Source of the DNA: Prevotellaceae bacterium HUN156
GTDB lineage: Bacteria > Bacteroidota > Bacteroidia > Bacteroidales > Bacteroidaceae
Assembly: GCA_900119285.1 (NCBI GenBank)
Contig: FPIT01000010.1
Coordinates: 1 to 64,000 of the forward strand
Direction of reading: 5' to 3'
Length of the DNA stretch: 64,000 nt
In this document: piece by piece, positions 8,329-15,728 of the stretch
How the letters are laid out: every line of letters starts with the position of its first letter
Numbering within the stretch: the stretch's first letter is position 1
Translations under genes and position numbers: made by a program
Notes under the pieces: model-generated
Databases searched by the model: none
What the model was told of the DNA's origin: nothing
Seen by the model: the letters and a program-made list of their open reading frames with translations, nothing else

Positions 8329-8775
8329 ATGGAACTAATATTAGAACGTATAGCAAAAAAGAAAGATTATACAATAGGTAGGTTATATATACAATACTCT
8401 GTAGATGACGAGTATCTGGCTGGTACTAAGAAAATCTGCTTGTGTGATACTCTCGAACCTACATGGCGCGATTATGCGCACGGTGGGCGCAAGATAAAAG
8501 GACACTCGGCAATACCAGAGGGAAGGTATGCAGTGGTAATCTCTTATTCGCCTAAGTTCAAACAATGGCTACCCATCTTGCTCGGTGTGCCTAACTTCAG
8601 CGGAATACGCATACATGCAGGGAATACAGCGAAAGATACTGAGGGCTGCATCCTCGTGGGTGAGAACAGAGAAGTGGGCAAGGTGCTGGACTCCCGCAAG
8701 TGGCTGAAAGGTATCAAACATAAGATAGTGGCTGCGAAGGAGAGGGGAGAGCCCGTGTGGATTACGGTACGTTGA
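8329..8775 (+). CDS. DUF5675 family protein
   Basis: 148 residues, no signal peptide. The fold marker is the core IRIHAGNTAKDTEGCILVG (about residues 94-112), the DUF5675 signature. Its H...GC arrangement recalls the His-Cys layout of L,D-transpeptidase (YkuD) catalytic sites, although the spacing differs. DUF5675 proteins occur on phages and integrative elements of Bacteroidetes, but their reaction is not established. The gene starts 5 bp after the DUF3987 stop, so it belongs to the same operon. The stop codon (TGA at 8773-8775) is formed by the first TTGACCA heptad of the repeat tract behind it. Confidence 0.75.
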   Translation: MELILERIAKKKDYTIGRLYIQYSVDDEYLAGTKKICLCDTLEPTWRDYAHGGRKIKGHSAIPEGRYAVVISYSPKFKQWLPILLGVPNFSGIRIHAGNTAKDTEGCILVGENREVGKVLDSRKWLKGIKHKIVAAKERGEPVWITVR

Positions 8776-8815
8776 CCATTGAAGATTGACCATTGAAGAT
8801 TGAACATTAAGGGCT
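8773..8815 (+). repeat. Heptad repeat tract with GGCTGCG boundary
   Basis: Units TTGACCA, TTGAAGA, TTGACCA, TTGAAGA and TTGAACA are followed by TTAAGGGCTGCGC. The first unit provides the stop codon of the gene before it. The switch from heptads to GGCTGCG recurs near 14291, 16340 and 62239. Confidence 0.8.
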
Positions 8816-8895
8816 GCGCAAGCAGAGCTCGTGGGAAGATTAAGGGCTGCGCTCAGAAGTGGGTGCGGCTCTTTATTCATTAGTGACAGATGTTT

Positions 8896-8941
8896 TTACC
8901 TCAAAAATGCCGAACGAATTACCTCAAAAATGCCGAACGAA
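8896..8941. repeat. Tandem 23-bp repeat, two perfect units
   Basis: The unit begins TTACCTCAAAAATGCC and ends GAACGAA, and occurs at 8896-8918 and 8919-8941 without mismatch. The half-motif ATGCCGAA also occurs at position 23 in the left flank. An att-like or operator role is possible, but nothing in the sequence decides it. Confidence 0.75.
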
Positions 8942-9135
8942 ATGTAAAGGATAACGAAAGTAAGACCTACAATTAAAAAGAATAGTAATTCTTATGGTGC
9001 AATAAATCAGATACTTATATATAAAAACAAACCGATATTTTCTAATGAAGTAAACACCAGAAGATTTTAGATATCGTTTTTGCTTCTGCTATAAAAATAT
9101 TTGCCGATTTATTTGGAAATATCGAAATCTGTTAA

Positions 9136-9143
9136 TACCTTTG
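9136..9143 (+). promoter_or_regulatory. -7 box for the 37-residue micro-gene
   Basis: TACCTTTG followed by CAG, 10 nt before the ATG at 9154, with a TTTGG -33-like block about 20 nt further up. Confidence 0.65.
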
Positions 9144-9153
9144 CAGTGAAAAA

Positions 9154-9267
9154 ATGATTGAAGACATGAAACTGACTAAAGACGAAGCAACGAAACGTCT
9201 AAAGAGCGCTTTGAATCGTAAAAAGGCTTGGGAAGAGAGATTTGAGGCGAAATATGGTGAAATCTAA
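9154..9267 (+). CDS. 37-residue basic micro-protein
   Basis: A short frame starting MIEDMKLTKDEATKR and ending KYGEI. It is highly charged and predicted to be a single amphipathic helix. It follows a strong promoter and precedes a structured stretch (9273-9348) and the higA-type gene. HigA antitoxins usually have a HigB toxin (about 90-110 residues) beside them; this frame is much too short and shows no RelE features, so it is not HigB. It may be a small regulatory protein or a gene remnant. Confidence 0.45.
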   Translation: MIEDMKLTKDEATKRLKSALNRKKAWEERFEAKYGEI

Positions 9268-9272
9268 AACGA

Positions 9273-9348
9273 AACCAAGTAGAGCCACGATGTGCGGAAC
9301 GGTGGCATCTGCGTGATGATGAGCAATTCGACCTTGCCGCTTGGTTTC
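9273..9348 (+). other. Structured segment between micro-gene and higA
   Basis: GAAACCAAG (9273-9281) pairs perfectly with CTTGGTTTC (9340-9348). Inside, GCCAC and GTGGC form a second stem. It could be a terminator-like or regulatory RNA structure for the micro-gene transcript. Confidence 0.4.
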
Positions 9349-9352
9349 TTTC
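9337..9352 (+). promoter_or_regulatory. 16-bp repeat upstream of higA, copy 1
   Basis: CCGCTTGGTTTCTTTC; the identical 16 bases recur at 9753-9768 before the next gene. A weak -7-like TAATGTTT follows 6 bp later, so the repeat sits where a -33 box or operator would. Confidence 0.5.
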
Positions 9353-9385
9353 ACTAGAATAATGTTTAGTTTCAGTTAAAGCATT

Positions 9386-9751
9386 ATGAGTAAGAAAGCA
9401 TTAACACCTTTTGTTGCAACTCATCCTGGAGAAATGATAAAGGATGAATTGAAAGAGCGTAATATGACGCAGAAGCAACTAGCAGAACTGACAGGTATCA
9501 AAGCCTCTGTTCTTAGCGAGACAATCAATGGCAAACGAAATGTTTCGCTCAGTGTGGCTATGGCATTGGAAAAGGCTTTGGAGATTCCTGCAGATATCTG
9601 GATGAATCTTCAGACACAATATGATCTGGACTCTGCCAATATAGAAAAACGATCAAGTCAGCGGGAGACGGTTGCAGTAACAATACCTGTTCGTGATCGT
9701 AATCTACTGCAAGAACTTGTTCGCAAGTTCGGATGGGCTTGCGTATTCTGA
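9386..9751 (+). CDS. higA: HigA-family XRE regulator (orphan antitoxin)
   Basis: 121 residues. It has the HigA/VapI landmark HPGEMIKDEL at about 11-20, followed by a helix-turn-helix (MTQKQLAELTGIKASVLSE, about 27-45) and the conserved NGKRNVSLSVAMALEKAL segment. The C-terminal 45 residues are a charged extension. In a complete module HigA neutralises the mRNA-cleaving toxin HigB and represses their shared promoter; no higB-like frame lies on either side here, so it appears orphan. Copies of a 16-bp repeat lie before this gene and before the downstream dipeptidase gene, suggesting it may regulate both. Confidence 0.8.
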   Translation: MSKKALTPFVATHPGEMIKDELKERNMTQKQLAELTGIKASVLSETINGKRNVSLSVAMALEKALEIPADIWMNLQTQYDLDSANIEKRSSQRETVAVTIPVRDRNLLQELVRKFGWACVF

Positions 9752-9752
9752 A

Positions 9753-9768
9753 CCGCTTGGTTTCTTTC
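9753..9768 (+). promoter_or_regulatory. 16-bp repeat upstream of the VanX-like gene, copy 2
   Basis: CCGCTTGGTTTCTTTC, identical to 9337-9352. It begins right after the higA stop and ends 4 bp before the -7 box. Confidence 0.5.
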
Positions 9769-9772
9769 TATA

Positions 9773-9780
9773 TACCTTTG
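9773..9780 (+). promoter_or_regulatory. -7 box for the VanX-like gene
   Basis: TACCTTTG followed by CAGATA, 33 nt before the ATG at 9814. Confidence 0.75.
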
Positions 9781-9813
9781 CAGATATAACATAATTAATA
9801 ATAACCTGAAACT

Positions 9814-10581
9814 ATGAGGAAAGAGAATGTGTGGGTGTGGGCTGCCACCGTATTTTGCAGCATCGTGATGGTGTCGTGCGCTAATAAGAGTGGGGACATC
9901 AGTGCGGAGGATGATAGCGAGTTTGTGATGCTGACGGATGCGGTGCCTGATGCAATATTGGAGATACGCTATTATGGTACGTATAACTTCGTGGGCAGTC
10001 GCATAGATGGCTACGAGGAGCCTACAGCACTACTGACAAAACAGGCGGCAGACAGCTTGAAGGCGGTGAGTGATGATGTCATCAAGCTGGGATATAGACT
10101 GAAGATTTATGATGCATATCGTCCGCAGAAAGGGGTTGACCACTTCGTGCGTTGGGCAGAGAATATTCCTGATACGCTGATGAAAAGATACTTCTATCCG
10201 GATCTGGATAAGAGCGTGCTATTTGAACAGGAGTATATCTACGAGAAGAGTGGACATACGAGAGGCTCTACGGTGGACCTGACGCTGTTTGATATGCAGA
10301 CGGAGAAGGAGGTGGATATGGGTGGTACGTTCGACTGGTTTGGTCCTGAGAGTCACCCTGACTTCTGCGGTAATCCTGAGACAGGTGAATATACTGGCGA
10401 CAACAGCAAGAGCCCTGCAGGGAGAAGCATCACGCAAGAGCAGTTCTGCAATCGTATGCTGCTGCGCGAGGCAATGTTGCGTCACGGATTCAAAGCGCTG
10501 GACTCTGAGTGGTGGCACTTCACACTGAAGGATGAGCCTTTCCCTAATACGTATTTCACGTTTCCAGTGAAGAAGAAATAA
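9814..10581 (+). CDS. VanX-like D-Ala-D-Ala dipeptidase lipoprotein (M15D)
   Basis: 255 residues with a lipoprotein signal peptide; the lipobox ends VMVSC with Cys22, so the enzyme should be anchored in the periplasm or outer membrane. Zinc and catalytic landmarks of peptidase family M15D are present: SGHTRGSTVDLTL (His and Asp ligands, about 145-157), GTFDWFG after it, and EWWHF near 229-233 (catalytic Glu and third ligand His). VanX/DdpX enzymes hydrolyse the dipeptide D-Ala-D-Ala. Outside vancomycin clusters they recycle peptidoglycan dipeptide as a nutrient. No vanHA-type genes lie nearby, so turnover rather than resistance is the better reading. Confidence 0.88.
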   Translation: MRKENVWVWAATVFCSIVMVSCANKSGDISAEDDSEFVMLTDAVPDAILEIRYYGTYNFVGSRIDGYEEPTALLTKQAADSLKAVSDDVIKLGYRLKIYDAYRPQKGVDHFVRWAENIPDTLMKRYFYPDLDKSVLFEQEYIYEKSGHTRGSTVDLTLFDMQTEKEVDMGGTFDWFGPESHPDFCGNPETGEYTGDNSKSPAGRSITQEQFCNRMLLREAMLRHGFKALDSEWWHFTLKDEPFPNTYFTFPVKKK

Positions 10582-10734
10582 TACTTAATAATCCGACCAC
10601 AGATTGCACTGATTGAACAGATTATTTATGGTCACACAGAAATAACAGAAATCACAGAAATTTTATGCTGCGCATAATGTTTAGAAACGAACACGAATCT
10701 CTCGAATCTGACGAATTGTTCATTTAATAATGAA

Positions 10735-10767
10735 AGAATGCCAGAGGTGGGATTCCTCTGACATTCT
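10735..10767. terminator. Bidirectional hairpin between convergent genes
   Basis: AGAATG-C-CAGAGG pairs with CCTCTG-A-CATTCT. It separates the rightward dipeptidase gene from the leftward GH3 gene. Confidence 0.6.
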
Positions 10768-10857
10768 TGCCAATATCAATTTTTTATTGTCACACAGATG
10801 TCACAGATACATGCTGCTATGCAGCAATAATTCGTGAAATTCGTGGTTAAAAATAAT

Positions 10858-10889
10858 GTTCAATGTTCAATCTTCCATGTTCAATCTTC
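10858..10889 (-). repeat. Heptad tract behind the GH3 gene
   Basis: TTCAATG/TTCAATC units on the plus strand, i.e. TTGAACA/TTGAAGA when read downstream of the GH3 gene, directly after its TAA stop. Confidence 0.75.
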
Positions 10890-10890
10890 G

Positions 10891-13512
10891 TTACTTCACT
10901 ACGAAGTCGAGCGCCTTCAGGTCTTTGTCGAGTGACGAGGTGCCATAGAGTATCTGGTAGCGACCAGCCTTAACAGCGAGTTCGTCGATGTTCTCGTCGT
11001 AGTATTCGAAGGCTTCACCATCGAGCTGGATGGTGGCTGTCTTGGTCTCGCCAGCCTTCAGAGAGAGCTTCTGGAAGCCCTTGAGTGCCTTGATGGGTGC
11101 ACCAGCATCGTCGAGTGCCTTGATGTAAACCTGTACGGTCTCAGTGCCTTCACGCTTACCTGTATTGGTTACGGGTACGGTGAGCTTGATGGTGCCGTTC
11201 TTCTTCATAGACTTCTTAGAGAGCTTGCCCTGACCAACGTTGAAGGTGGTGTAGCTCAGACCATAACCGAAGGCGTACTGAGGAACACCAGTGAAGTAAC
11301 GATAGGTGCGGTTCTTCATAGAGTAGTCGAGGAAGTCGGGCAGATCGTTGTTAGAACGATAGAAGGTGACGGGCAGCTTACCACCGGGGTTGTAGTCGCC
11401 AAAGAGTACTTCTGCCAATGCCTGGGCACCGCCCTGACCAGGATACCAAGCCTGCAGCAGTGCGTCGTACTCTCCCTCTACGCTACCAAAGGCAAGGGCA
11501 GAGCCAGAGCAGTTGACGAAGATAACGGGGCGACCAGTCTTGTGCATAGCCTTCACGAGCATCTGCTGTACCTTAGGCAGTTCGATGTCTTGCTTGTCGC
11601 CACCTTCGCCTTCCATCTGGGCAGAGATACCACCAATGATGATGATGGCATCAGCAGCGCTGCACTTCTTAGCCAAATCGGTGAAGTCAGCAAGGTTGCG
11701 CTCGCAGATATCACCACGCAGCATAGCAAACTGACCATTGCCGTGCTTGTATTCAATAACGATGTCGTAGGTCTTGCCAGCTTCTACGGGGAATGACTTG
11801 TAATCAGCACCACGACGACCAAAGCCAAAGCCGAAACCACGACGGCCACCAGCCTTTGCCTCTTCAACTACCTCGCCATTGACCTTCAGTACATAGCCAT
11901 TGTCGGTCATCAGCGTGTACTTCATATCGCCAGTGAAGTCGGCAGTGTATTTACCACTTACACGAACAGAGAGTGTGTCGCGATTGACACCCTGAGCAAA
12001 GCCCCAAGCACCAAAGGTAGAGAAGTTCAGCTCGTTGTAGTAGTCAGTCTTAGCGGGCTCGCCAGCCAACTCCTTATTATTGAAGAACTCTACGAGGGCA
12101 CCCTTACCGTCATTGAAGTCCTTGAGGTGGTGAACGGTGGTGTATTCATCGTTGAGCTCGCAAGCCTTCTCGTAGATAATCTTGGCACCAGGAACGGCAT
12201 TCTTGATACCTTCAAGGAGTGAGTGCTTATGATTGTCGGTAGGAGTGCCACCGTAGTTACCATTGAGCAGCTCGATATCGTCTGCGTTAGGGCCAATGAC
12301 TGCCAAGGTCTTAACAGACTTAGAGAGGGGTAGGGCATTGCCATTGTTTTCGAGCAGTACCATAGACTCGCGGGCTGCCTGAGTAGCCATAGCATTGTTC
12401 TTCTCGCTACTGATGGCGTCAGGACCGATGTTGGCCCAAGGAAGCAACTCTGCGGGGTCGAACATACCCAGTTCGAAGCGGCCCTTCAGCGTTCTGCGAA
12501 GGTGCAAATCGAGGTCGCTCTCCTTGATGAAGCCCTTCTTCAGACCTTCGGTGAGTGACATGAAGACCTTACCACACTCAAGGTCGGTGCCATTGAGCAC
12601 AGCATCAACAGAAGCAGAAAGGGGGTCCTTATGGGTTTCGTGCTGACCTTTGTTATAGAAGTTGTTGATGGCGTCGCAGTCGGTAACCACAATACCATCG
12701 TAGCCCCACTTATTGCGAAGGATATCGATGAGCAGGCGGTCGCTGGTGCAACAGGGTTTGCCCTCGAAGCGCTGGTAAGCACACATCACCTCACGAACAT
12801 TACCTTTCTTAACCAAAGCTTTGAAGGCAGGGAGATAGGTTTCCCAGAGGTCGCGGTTGGAAGGCTCTACATTCATAGAGTGGCGCAGAGGCTCTGGACC
12901 GCTGTGTACGGCATAGTGCTTAGCACAAGCGTGAGTCTTGAAGTAGTGGTCGTCGTTGCCCTGCATACCTAATACAGTCTGCACACCGAGTACAGCGTTC
13001 AGATAGGGGTCTTCACCACAGGTTTCCTGACCACGGCCCCAACGAGGATCGCGGAAGATGTTGACATTAGGACACCAGTAAGTGAGTTCAGGATTGCCTG
13101 GATAATAAGTAACGCCCATGGGCACATTGAAGATGTTATGGTCGGTGCGGTTCCAGTTGGCGCGAGCTTCGTCGCTGACCTGAGAGAATACATCATAGAC
13201 CAGTTGAGCATTAAACGCTGCCGCCATTCCGATAGGTTGAGGATAGACAGTGTAGCCGCCCTGACGAACACCATGACAGGCTTCGTTCCACCAGTTGATA
13301 GAAGGAATACCGAGACGGTCGATAGACATCGACTTATTCATCATCAAGCCAACCTTCTCCTCAGGGGTGAGCATCTTCAGCAGGCTCTCCACACGCTGGT
13401 CGATGGGCATTTGAGGATTCTGCCACTCGTATTTGGTCTGGGCAGAAGCATTGAAACTACATGTCGCAAGTACGAAACTGACGGCAAGGTTTACGATTCT
13501 TTGTTTTTTCAT
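10891..13512 (-). CDS. Secreted GH3 beta-glycosidase (xylosidase/glucosidase) with PA14
   Basis: 873 residues from the ATG at 13512 (an upstream TTG would add two). A Sec signal peptide ends in NASAQ near residue 24. The GH3 N-terminal barrel follows, with the RWGRGQETCGEDPYL block and the nucleophile Asp in VVTDCDA near 278. The C-terminal GH3 domain is interrupted by a PA14 domain (about 440-590), and an Ig/FN3-like domain ends the protein (VPVTNTGKREGTETVQVYI). The overall type is that of periplasmic beta-xylosidases/glucosidases that release sugars from plant oligosaccharides. Substrate cannot be fixed from sequence. Oddity: a Gly-Arg-Phe stretch (GGRRGFGFGFGRRG) lies inside PA14. It is transcribed alone. 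Confidence 0.9.
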   Translation of the reverse strand: MKKQRIVNLAVSFVLATCSFNASAQTKYEWQNPQMPIDQRVESLLKMLTPEEKVGLMMNKSMSIDRLGIPSINWWNEACHGVRQGGYTVYPQPIGMAAAFNAQLVYDVFSQVSDEARANWNRTDHNIFNVPMGVTYYPGNPELTYWCPNVNIFRDPRWGRGQETCGEDPYLNAVLGVQTVLGMQGNDDHYFKTHACAKHYAVHSGPEPLRHSMNVEPSNRDLWETYLPAFKALVKKGNVREVMCAYQRFEGKPCCTSDRLLIDILRNKWGYDGIVVTDCDAINNFYNKGQHETHKDPLSASVDAVLNGTDLECGKVFMSLTEGLKKGFIKESDLDLHLRRTLKGRFELGMFDPAELLPWANIGPDAISSEKNNAMATQAARESMVLLENNGNALPLSKSVKTLAVIGPNADDIELLNGNYGGTPTDNHKHSLLEGIKNAVPGAKIIYEKACELNDEYTTVHHLKDFNDGKGALVEFFNNKELAGEPAKTDYYNELNFSTFGAWGFAQGVNRDTLSVRVSGKYTADFTGDMKYTLMTDNGYVLKVNGEVVEEAKAGGRRGFGFGFGRRGADYKSFPVEAGKTYDIVIEYKHGNGQFAMLRGDICERNLADFTDLAKKCSAADAIIIIGGISAQMEGEGGDKQDIELPKVQQMLVKAMHKTGRPVIFVNCSGSALAFGSVEGEYDALLQAWYPGQGGAQALAEVLFGDYNPGGKLPVTFYRSNNDLPDFLDYSMKNRTYRYFTGVPQYAFGYGLSYTTFNVGQGKLSKKSMKKNGTIKLTVPVTNTGKREGTETVQVYIKALDDAGAPIKALKGFQKLSLKAGETKTATIQLDGEAFEYYDENIDELAVKAGRYQILYGTSSLDKDLKALDFVVK

Positions 13513-13561
13513 ACGCAATAAGTTTTTATAGATAAGTTAGTTATTCCTGGATTTTCGCCTG

Positions 13562-13569
13562 CAAAGATA
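13562..13569 (-). promoter_or_regulatory. -7 box for the GH3 gene
   Basis: Complement TATCTTTG followed by CAGG, about 50 nt before the start codon. Confidence 0.75.
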
Positions 13570-13577
13570 CAAAAAAT

Positions 13578-13604
13578 ATGGCATTCACCTATGAGTGATG
13601 CCAT
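13578..13604 (-). terminator. Terminator of the YtxH-holin operon
   Basis: ATGGCAT-T-CAC pairs with GTG-ATGCCAT, with A/T runs on both sides. It lies between the operon end (13641) and the GH3 promoter. Confidence 0.65.
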
Positions 13605-13640
13605 TTTTTTTACTAAAATAATTATAAGTTTTCTGGTGGG

Positions 13641-13892
13641 CTATCTCCTCTTGCGCTGAAACAGCCAACTATAGGTTTTCATCAGTTTGCGCACCAAGAG
13701 GAAAGCATCAATAGCTGTGACACTATTACTGATGAGATTGGCTATCAACTCGCCCTTGCTGTTGGCTGGCTTGGGAAGAGTGAGGTCACGCCACAGTTCA
13801 CCCATCTGCTCGGACTTGCCTTGAAGCTCGGCACGAAGCTCGTCTTTACGGAGTTCGATGTCTTCTAATGTGTTATAATGACTTACGGGCAT
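13641..13892 (-). CDS. 83-residue small protein, third gene of the envelope operon
   Basis: A short basic protein with an acidic helical N-terminus (NTLEDIELRKDELRAELQGK) and a C-terminal stretch SVTAIDAFLLVRKLMKTYSW followed by a KRR end. The hydrophobic part is too short and polar for a firm membrane call. It starts 7 bp after the holin-like gene. Small genes of this kind sit in the same place in many Bacteroidales (YtxH, holin-like, small protein), but I know of no assigned function. Confidence 0.75.
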   Translation of the reverse strand: MPVSHYNTLEDIELRKDELRAELQGKSEQMGELWRDLTLPKPANSKGELIANLISNSVTAIDAFLLVRKLMKTYSWLFQRKRR

Positions 13893-13899
13893 GACGCTA

Positions 13900-14247
13900 C
13901 TAATTTAATAAGGTGTTAGCCATGAAGCGCACCAATGGACGCTCTATCCACGACTTGCGGAAGATGTAGACCAAGGCGAGAAGCACAGCAAAAAACAGGG
14001 ATACAATAAAGAATGCCAAACCAAGCCCCGTCAACGGTTCAAGCCAATAGACTACAGCAAACGAGAGGTAGAAGAGTACTGCCACACCAAGGATAATGAA
14101 GACCACAGCTACAGTGAGAGCCGTGACCAAACGGACAATCTTCTCTATAGCGTTGAGCTCCAGATATTCCTTCTGAAGCCCAACGTATTCCTTTAACGCC
14201 TCAATGAGTTGGGCAATAGATTCTACATTCTTGTCGCTGGACAACAT
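13900..14247 (-). CDS. Holin-like superfamily (DUF1469/Phage_holin_3_6) membrane protein
   Basis: 115 residues. A helical cytoplasmic N-terminus (ALKEYVGLQKEYLELNAIEK) leads into two membrane helices, about residues 38-65 (VTALTVAVVFIILGVAVLFY) and 72-95 (LGLAFFIVSLFFAVLLALVY), followed by a basic tail. This is the typical layout of the Phage_holin_3_6 family, common in bacterial chromosomes and not evidence of a prophage. It is probably an inner-membrane protein connected with envelope stress. The heptad tract ends 9 bp before its ATG. Confidence 0.8.
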   Translation of the reverse strand: MLSSDKNVESIAQLIEALKEYVGLQKEYLELNAIEKIVRLVTALTVAVVFIILGVAVLFYLSFAVVYWLEPLTGLGLAFFIVSLFFAVLLALVYIFRKSWIERPLVRFMANTLLN

Positions 14248-14254
14248 AACTTTT

Positions 14255-14371
14255 GATTATTGAACATTGAACATTGAACATTGAACATTTTGGCTGCGCA
14301 TGAAGTAATCATAAAGTTCAATCTTCAAACATCAAACTTCAAAGTTGAATCTTCAATGTTCAATGTTCAAT
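14255..14371. repeat. Repeat element with inverted heptad ends
   Basis: On the plus strand four TTGAACA units (14258-14288) lead into GGCTGCGC, then a degenerate core (TTCAATCTTCAAACATCAAACTT...) and TTCAATG units up to 14371. The two heptad arms are mutually inverted. It fills the whole space between the YtxH and holin-like genes, so it is transcribed within the operon. Confidence 0.75.
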
Positions 14372-14377
14372 GAGAAC

Positions 14378-14584
14378 CTACTCCTGTGCCTCTTCGAGGT
14401 CGTCAACCAAATCACTTACTTCCTTGCGGCTGAGCTTGATGTTATGCTTCTTCATGAAGTCCTCAACAGCATCAGAAATCTTTTCACGGGTGTCTGCACC
14501 TTTTTCGGGAGCAACTAGTAAACCTACGACTGCACCGGCGAGAGCTCCGCCAAGAAATGCGCCTAAATAACCTAAACTTCTCAT
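14378..14584 (-). CDS. YtxH-domain membrane protein
   Basis: 68 residues from the ATG at 14584 (a TTG three codons earlier is less likely). A glycine/alanine-rich membrane helix (YLGAFLGGALAGAVVGLLVA, about 4-23) is followed by PEKGADTREKISDAVEDFMKK, the YtxH signature, and an acidic C-terminus. YtxH proteins are general-stress envelope proteins with no known enzymatic activity. First gene of the three-gene operon, whose promoter is at 14627. Confidence 0.85.
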   Translation of the reverse strand: MRSLGYLGAFLGGALAGAVVGLLVAPEKGADTREKISDAVEDFMKKHNIKLSRKEVSDLVDDLEEAQE

Positions 14585-14626
14585 AATATTCAAATATTTT
14601 TAATCAGTAAAACGATTTTCTGTGGG

Positions 14627-14634
14627 CAAATATA
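14627..14634 (-). promoter_or_regulatory. -7 box for the YtxH operon
   Basis: Complement TATATTTG followed by CCC, 43 nt before the YtxH start; divergent from the SPOR gene promoter. Confidence 0.7.
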
Positions 14635-14697
14635 CGAAAGTTTTCTAAATTAACAAACTTTATGCAGCTTTTTTCGTGACTTTTGCTTGATATTTTG

Positions 14698-14705
14698 TAA
14701 TTTCG
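14698..14705 (+). promoter_or_regulatory. Variant -7 box for the SPOR gene
   Basis: TAATTTCG (one base off TAnnTTTG) followed by CAG, with a TTTTG -33-like block 17 nt upstream. Confidence 0.55.
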
Positions 14706-14763
14706 CAGAGAAAATTAGACAAAAACAGATAATTAACAAGAAAACATAACATCAAGAAAAAGT

Positions 14764-15282
14764 ATGAAGAAGTACACATTGTTATGCGCAGGACTGTGCG
14801 CAGCTATGGTTTTTACAAGTTGTAAATCAAGCGAGAGTGCCTATAAGCAGGCTTATCTGAAAGCTAAGGCGCAAGAGGAAATGCAGCAGAAGGCACAGGA
14901 AGAAGTCCAGCAGGTTGCTGTGGTAGAGCAGGAGAATAATGTAGTAGTTCCTTTGGAGGAAAAGCCCGTTACTCAGGCTCAGGTAATGGATAACGCTGAT
15001 AATGTTCCTGTTCGTCAGGAGACTGTATCTGTAGTAGCTGGTTCTGGTCTGAAGAACTTCAGCGTAGTAGTAGGCTCTTTCTCTCTCAAGGCTAACGCAG
15101 AAGGTCTGCAGCAGACTCTGAAGACTCAGGGATATAACGCTTCTGTAGTGGTAAACAATAACGTTACTCCTGCTATGTATCGTGTTGTGGCTACTACTTT
15201 CGACACTAAGGGCGAGGCTGCTGCAAGTCGCAATGCACTGCAGGAGAAATTCCCCGGTGCTTGGTTGCTCTACGCAAAATAA
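14764..15282 (+). CDS. SPOR-domain lipoprotein
   Basis: 172 residues with a lipoprotein signal peptide (MVFTSC, Cys20). A Gln/Glu-rich coiled linker (about 25-60) leads to a C-terminal SPOR domain (about 98-172) starting NFSVVVGSFSLKANAEGL. SPOR domains bind denuded peptidoglycan glycans at division sites, so the protein probably localises to the septum from the outer membrane. It is followed 9 bp later by ruvX. Confidence 0.85.
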   Translation: MKKYTLLCAGLCAAMVFTSCKSSESAYKQAYLKAKAQEEMQQKAQEEVQQVAVVEQENNVVVPLEEKPVTQAQVMDNADNVPVRQETVSVVAGSGLKNFSVVVGSFSLKANAEGLQQTLKTQGYNASVVVNNNVTPAMYRVVATTFDTKGEAAASRNALQEKFPGAWLLYAK

Positions 15283-15291
15283 TCAGAGATA

Positions 15292-15708
15292 GTGGCACGC
15301 ATCCTTTCTATTGACTACGGAAAGAAGCGTACGGGATTAGCAGTTACCGATCCGCTGCAACTGATTGCTGGCGGATTGGCAACTGTTTCTACTTCAACGC
15401 TTTTTGAATATCTTACACAGTATGTGGCGAAAGAAGAGGTAGAACGTATTGTTATCGGTGAGCCACGACAACCTAACGGACAGCCAAGTGAGAACTTGGA
15501 ACGCGTAAAGCAGTTTGTGAACCGTTGGCGCAAGGCTATGCCACAGATCCCGATAGAGTTCTACGATGAGCGATTCACCTCGGTGCTGGCTCATCAAGCT
15601 ATGCTGGAAGGAGGACTGAAGAAGAAAGCCCGTCAGGATAAGGCACTGGTGGATGAAATCAGTGCAACCATCATCCTGCAAGATTATATGCGCTCCAAGA
15701 ATTTGTAA
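15292..15708 (+). CDS. ruvX: Putative pre-16S rRNA nuclease RuvX (YqgF)
   Basis: 138 residues from a GTG start at 15292. RNase H-like fold: ILSIDYGKKRTGLAV at 4-18 (first catalytic Asp), VIGEPRQPNGQPS in the middle (Glu), and FYDERFTS near the C-terminus (DER motif). It matures the 5' end of 16S rRNA in E. coli and was earlier proposed as a Holliday junction resolvase. It lies between the SPOR gene and def (20 bp gap), probably co-transcribed with both. Confidence 0.92.
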   Translation: MARILSIDYGKKRTGLAVTDPLQLIAGGLATVSTSTLFEYLTQYVAKEEVERIVIGEPRQPNGQPSENLERVKQFVNRWRKAMPQIPIEFYDERFTSVLAHQAMLEGGLKKKARQDKALVDEISATIILQDYMRSKNL

Positions 15709-15728
15709 AATAGTAAAGTTGTAAACTT

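Larger units (their letters stand above)
8776..9153. other. 378-bp intergenic region
   Basis: It holds the heptad tract, a degenerate GGCTGCG-type element with a repeated GGGCTGCG (about 8813 and 8842), a 2 x 23-bp tandem repeat (8896-8941), and the promoter of the next micro-gene. I found no further coding sequence in it. Confidence 0.6.
10582..10890. other. 309-bp convergent intergenic region of mixed repeats
   Basis: It contains CACAGA-rich repeats (CACACAGAAATAACAGAAAT near 10634, CACACAGATGTCACAGATAC near 10792), AATTCGTGAAATTCGTGG (10831), a bidirectional hairpin (10735-10767), and heptads before the GH3 stop (about 10858-10889). No gene is seen. Confidence 0.6.

Noticed and set aside
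8896..8941. Start of a CRISPR array
   Set aside because: Only two directly adjacent units with no spacers and no cas genes.
9814..10581. Vancomycin-resistance locus
   Set aside because: Only the VanX-like dipeptidase is present, as a lipoprotein; no vanH/vanA-type ligase or sensor genes occur.
13900..14247. Prophage lysis cassette
   Set aside because: The holin-like protein sits with YtxH in a common chromosomal envelope operon; no other phage genes are near.
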